Assembly: GCF_002944405.1 (NCBI RefSeq)
Contig: NZ_CP024307.1
Coordinates: forward strand, 330,501 to 394,500
Reading direction: 5' to 3'
Length of the DNA: 64,000 bases
From: Sinorhizobium fredii
Lineage (GTDB): Bacteria; Pseudomonadota; Alphaproteobacteria; Rhizobiales; Rhizobiaceae
In this document: positions 62,674 through 64,000 of the stretch, in pieces
Layout of the letters: every line of letters starts with the position of its first letter
How positions within the stretch are numbered: position 1 is the stretch's first letter
The notes under the pieces: model-generated
Database searches by the model: none
Told to the model about the DNA's origin: nothing
Seen by the model: only the letters and a program-made list of their open reading frames with translations
Translations under genes and position numbers: made by a program

Positions 62674-63015
62674 ATGTTCAAGAAAATCGTCAACATCGTC
62701 GTGCTCGTACCGCTCGGGGTGATCCTTGTCGCCTTGAGCGTCGCCAACCGACAGACCGTTACATTGTCGCTCAATCCCTTCGATCCGGCCGACAACGTGC
62801 TTTCCGTATCCGCGCCGTTTTTCCTCTTCCTATTTCTGGCGGTCGTCCTCGGCCTGTTCCTTGGGGCCGCCGTGGTTTGGTTCAGCCAGGGCAAGTACCG
62901 CCGCCGGGCGCGCAACGAGGCCCATGAGGCGCTGAAATGGCATCGCGAGGCTGAAAAGCACCGCAGCGAGGCCGAAAGGTTGGCGCAATCGAGCCTGCCG
63001 GCGCCGCAGAACTGA
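62674..63015 (+). CDS. lapA: LapA domain-containing inner-membrane protein
   Basis: A 113-residue protein with two TM helices (IVNIVVLVPLGVILVALSVA and PFFLFLFLAVVLGLFLGAAV) and a basic cytoplasmic tail (KYRRRARNEAHEALKWHREA, probably coiled coil). It belongs to the LapA_dom/DUF1049 family; the E. coli relative works in LPS assembly and LpxC control. ihfB-lapA adjacency is conserved in proteobacteria. Confidence 0.9.
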   Translation: MFKKIVNIVVLVPLGVILVALSVANRQTVTLSLNPFDPADNVLSVSAPFFLFLFLAVVLGLFLGAAVVWFSQGKYRRRARNEAHEALKWHREAEKHRSEAERLAQSSLPAPQN

Positions 63016-63037
63016 CTGGCCGAGATGCGGGCGCGCT

Positions 63038-63490
63038 TCAGCCCGCCGGCTCGCCGCTGACGGCGAGGTTCAGATTGGCGAAGAACTGCTGCGCGAGCTT
63101 CTTGGCCGTCGAATCGATCAGGCGGGAGCCAAGCTGAGCGAGCTTGCCGCCGACTTCGGCCTTGACGTCGTAACGCAGCACCGTTTCGTCACTCGCTTCG
63201 GCAAGCATGACATCCGCGCCCCCCTTGGCAAAACCGGCGATGCCGCCCTTTCCCTCACCCGATATCCGGTAGCTTTCGGGCGGATTCAGGTTGGAGAGCA
63301 TGACCGTGCCGTTGAAGGTCGCCGAAACCGGACCGATCTTGACCTTCACGACGGCCGTGAGTTCCGTCGGCGAGACCGCCTCGATCGCCTGGCAACCGGG
63401 AATGCACCGCTTCAAGATCTCGGGGTCGTTCAGGCATTGCCAAACCGCTTCCCGCCGTGCCGCGATCCGCTCCTCTCCGGTAATGTCCAT
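63038..63490 (-). CDS. CoxG/SRPBCC family protein (carbon monoxide dehydrogenase subunit G-like)
   Basis: A 150-residue SRPBCC protein. MDITGEERIAARREAVWQCL, NDPEILKRCIPGCQAIEAVS, KVKIGPVSATFNGTV and the C-terminal QLGSRLIDSTAKKLAQQFF are typical of CoxG. No CO-dehydrogenase subunits are nearby, so it is likely a stand-alone ligand or membrane-associated factor. It is convergent with lapA, with 22 bp between. Confidence 0.9.
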   Translation of the reverse strand: MDITGEERIAARREAVWQCLNDPEILKRCIPGCQAIEAVSPTELTAVVKVKIGPVSATFNGTVMLSNLNPPESYRISGEGKGGIAGFAKGGADVMLAEASDETVLRYDVKAEVGGKLAQLGSRLIDSTAKKLAQQFFANLNLAVSGEPAG

Positions 63491-63511
63491 AGAGCTTCCT
63501 CCCTTCTACTG

Positions 63512-63610
63512 TATGTGTCCCTAAATCGACCTCGATTTTAAGGACAAAGACATGCAGCAATTCAAAGTGCTACAGCGACCTTTGCGCGCCTGAGGCGCGC
63601 GACGCTGTAG
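63512..63610. repeat. Dispersed CTACAGCG hairpin repeat, second full copy
   Basis: CTACAGCG (63570-63577) pairs with CGCTGTAG (63603-63610); to the left AAGACATGCAGCAATTCAAAG and the CTAAATCGACCTCGATTTTAAG palindrome complete the element. It is the inverse of the copy at 42766-42868. The remainder of the 63491-63783 gap shows no gene. Confidence 0.8.
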
Positions 63611-63783
63611 TGAAGTCACCGATCTTCGCAGACCGGAAACGGCTTTGCCAAGAGCATCCGCGATGCTATTGCACGCACTGAGCAAGTCGCGCGTCCGTCC
63701 GGGCGCGCGGCCAGGGCACATTCCCTCTGCTGGCCGGGCAAAAGGGATGTGCCGGTGATCGAGCGAAATCCAAGGATCAGCGC

Positions 63784-64000
63784 GTGAAGGAAAAAGATCG
63801 GCGATCGAAGAACGCCTCGGTCACGGCGGCCAAGGGACGCGGCGCAGAGGCGCGTGGCGGTCGTCACGAGCAAAGGCATTCTTCGGCAAAGGGCGGTCCT
63901 CAGAAGGGCAAGGCCGGCGGGCTGCCGTCGCCAAAGGCGGCGCCGCAGAAATTGCCGCGTTCGGCCGCACAGGAGAGCACGCCGCCGCGCCGCGTGGAGC
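63784..64000 (+). CDS. N-terminal part of a basic, Lys/Arg/Gly-rich protein (possible RluB-type pseudouridine synthase)
   Basis: GTG 63784, with AAGGAT 8 nt upstream, opens a frame of at least 72 codons reaching the window edge. The visible part (KEKDRRSKNASVTAAKGRG and QKGKAGGLPSPKAAPQKLPR) is low-complexity and very basic. Rhizobial large-subunit pseudouridine synthases of the RluB group carry such N-terminal extensions, so that is my best guess. The catalytic domain would be outside the window, so this remains unproven. Confidence 0.5.
   Translation, partial: MKEKDRRSKNASVTAAKGRGAEARGGRHEQRHSSAKGGPQKGKAGGLPSPKAAPQKLPRSAAQESTPPRRVE

Overview
The window reads as a stretch of a GC-rich alphaproteobacterial chromosome, almost certainly Sinorhizobium/Ensifer or a close Rhizobiaceae relative. 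The evidence is the gene order (iolY-iolR-iolC-iolD-iolE-iolB near dnaA; lptC-lptA-lptB-rpoN-hpf-ptsN; hemW-rdgB-rph/hrcA-grpE), the fused IolC-DUF2090 kinase, protein sequences that look rhizobial, and many rhizobial-type palindromic intergenic elements. No tRNA, rRNA, IS element, prophage or CRISPR array was seen.

Layout. 1-2.9 kb: dnaN (minus) with its terminator, then rsmI and yraN. 3.0-8.5 kb: a glycerol-3-phosphate ABC transporter operon (ugpB, ugpA, ugpE, ugpC) whose last gene is an endonuclease/exonuclease/phosphatase-fold protein; it lies between yraN and gshB. ugpC has a one-base frameshift near its start. 8.6-20.6 kb: gshB, a comM-type Mg-chelatase AAA protein, an exported hypothetical, cysK, a LysE exporter, a ChaC-like protein, NIPSNAP and EamA with an AsnC regulator, dut, prfC, and a B3/4-domain protein with a second EamA exporter. 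20.7-23.8 kb: an AraC and an XRE regulator, an NAD-dependent epimerase and a GFA-family zinc protein. 23.9-32.4 kb: the myo-inositol catabolic cluster with three IolR-type operators. 32.6-41.6 kb: class-II amidotransferase, coaBC, a PEBP protein, a second AraC, a GNAT acetyltransferase, ubiE-ubiB, mutM and an enoyl-CoA hydratase. 41.8-44.6 kb: rpsT, a 1-kb regulatory interval rich in GANTC sites, and dnaA. 44.7-47.8 kb: an ECF42-type sigma factor module with two matching candidate promoters. 47.9-53.4 kb: hemW, rdgB, a VOC protein, rph, hrcA, grpE and a lower-GC gene resembling immunity proteins. 53.5-64 kb: FAD oxidase plus SDR, ptsN, hpf, rpoN, lptB, lptA, lptC, sppA, ihfB, lapA, a CoxG-like protein and the start of a basic protein.

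How it works together. Most genes are core information processing and envelope functions: clamp, initiator, S20, RF3, ribosome hibernation, sigma-54, PTS-Ntr, LPS transport, heat-shock repressor. Three units are self-contained and inducible: ugp (Pho-box-like site), iol (IolR palindromes) and the ECF42 module (TGTCGG-N17-CGTC motif in front of both halves). Palindromic repeats of at least four families fill intergenic gaps, and in two places they appear to supply coding sequence: the start of ugpA and the C-terminus of an AraC regulator.

No clearly novel multi-gene system was found. The most promising leads are the paired ECF42 promoters, a sigma-54 consensus site on the strand opposite rpoN, helically phased GANTC sites upstream of dnaA, the ugp-linked phosphoesterase, and the immunity-like orphan.
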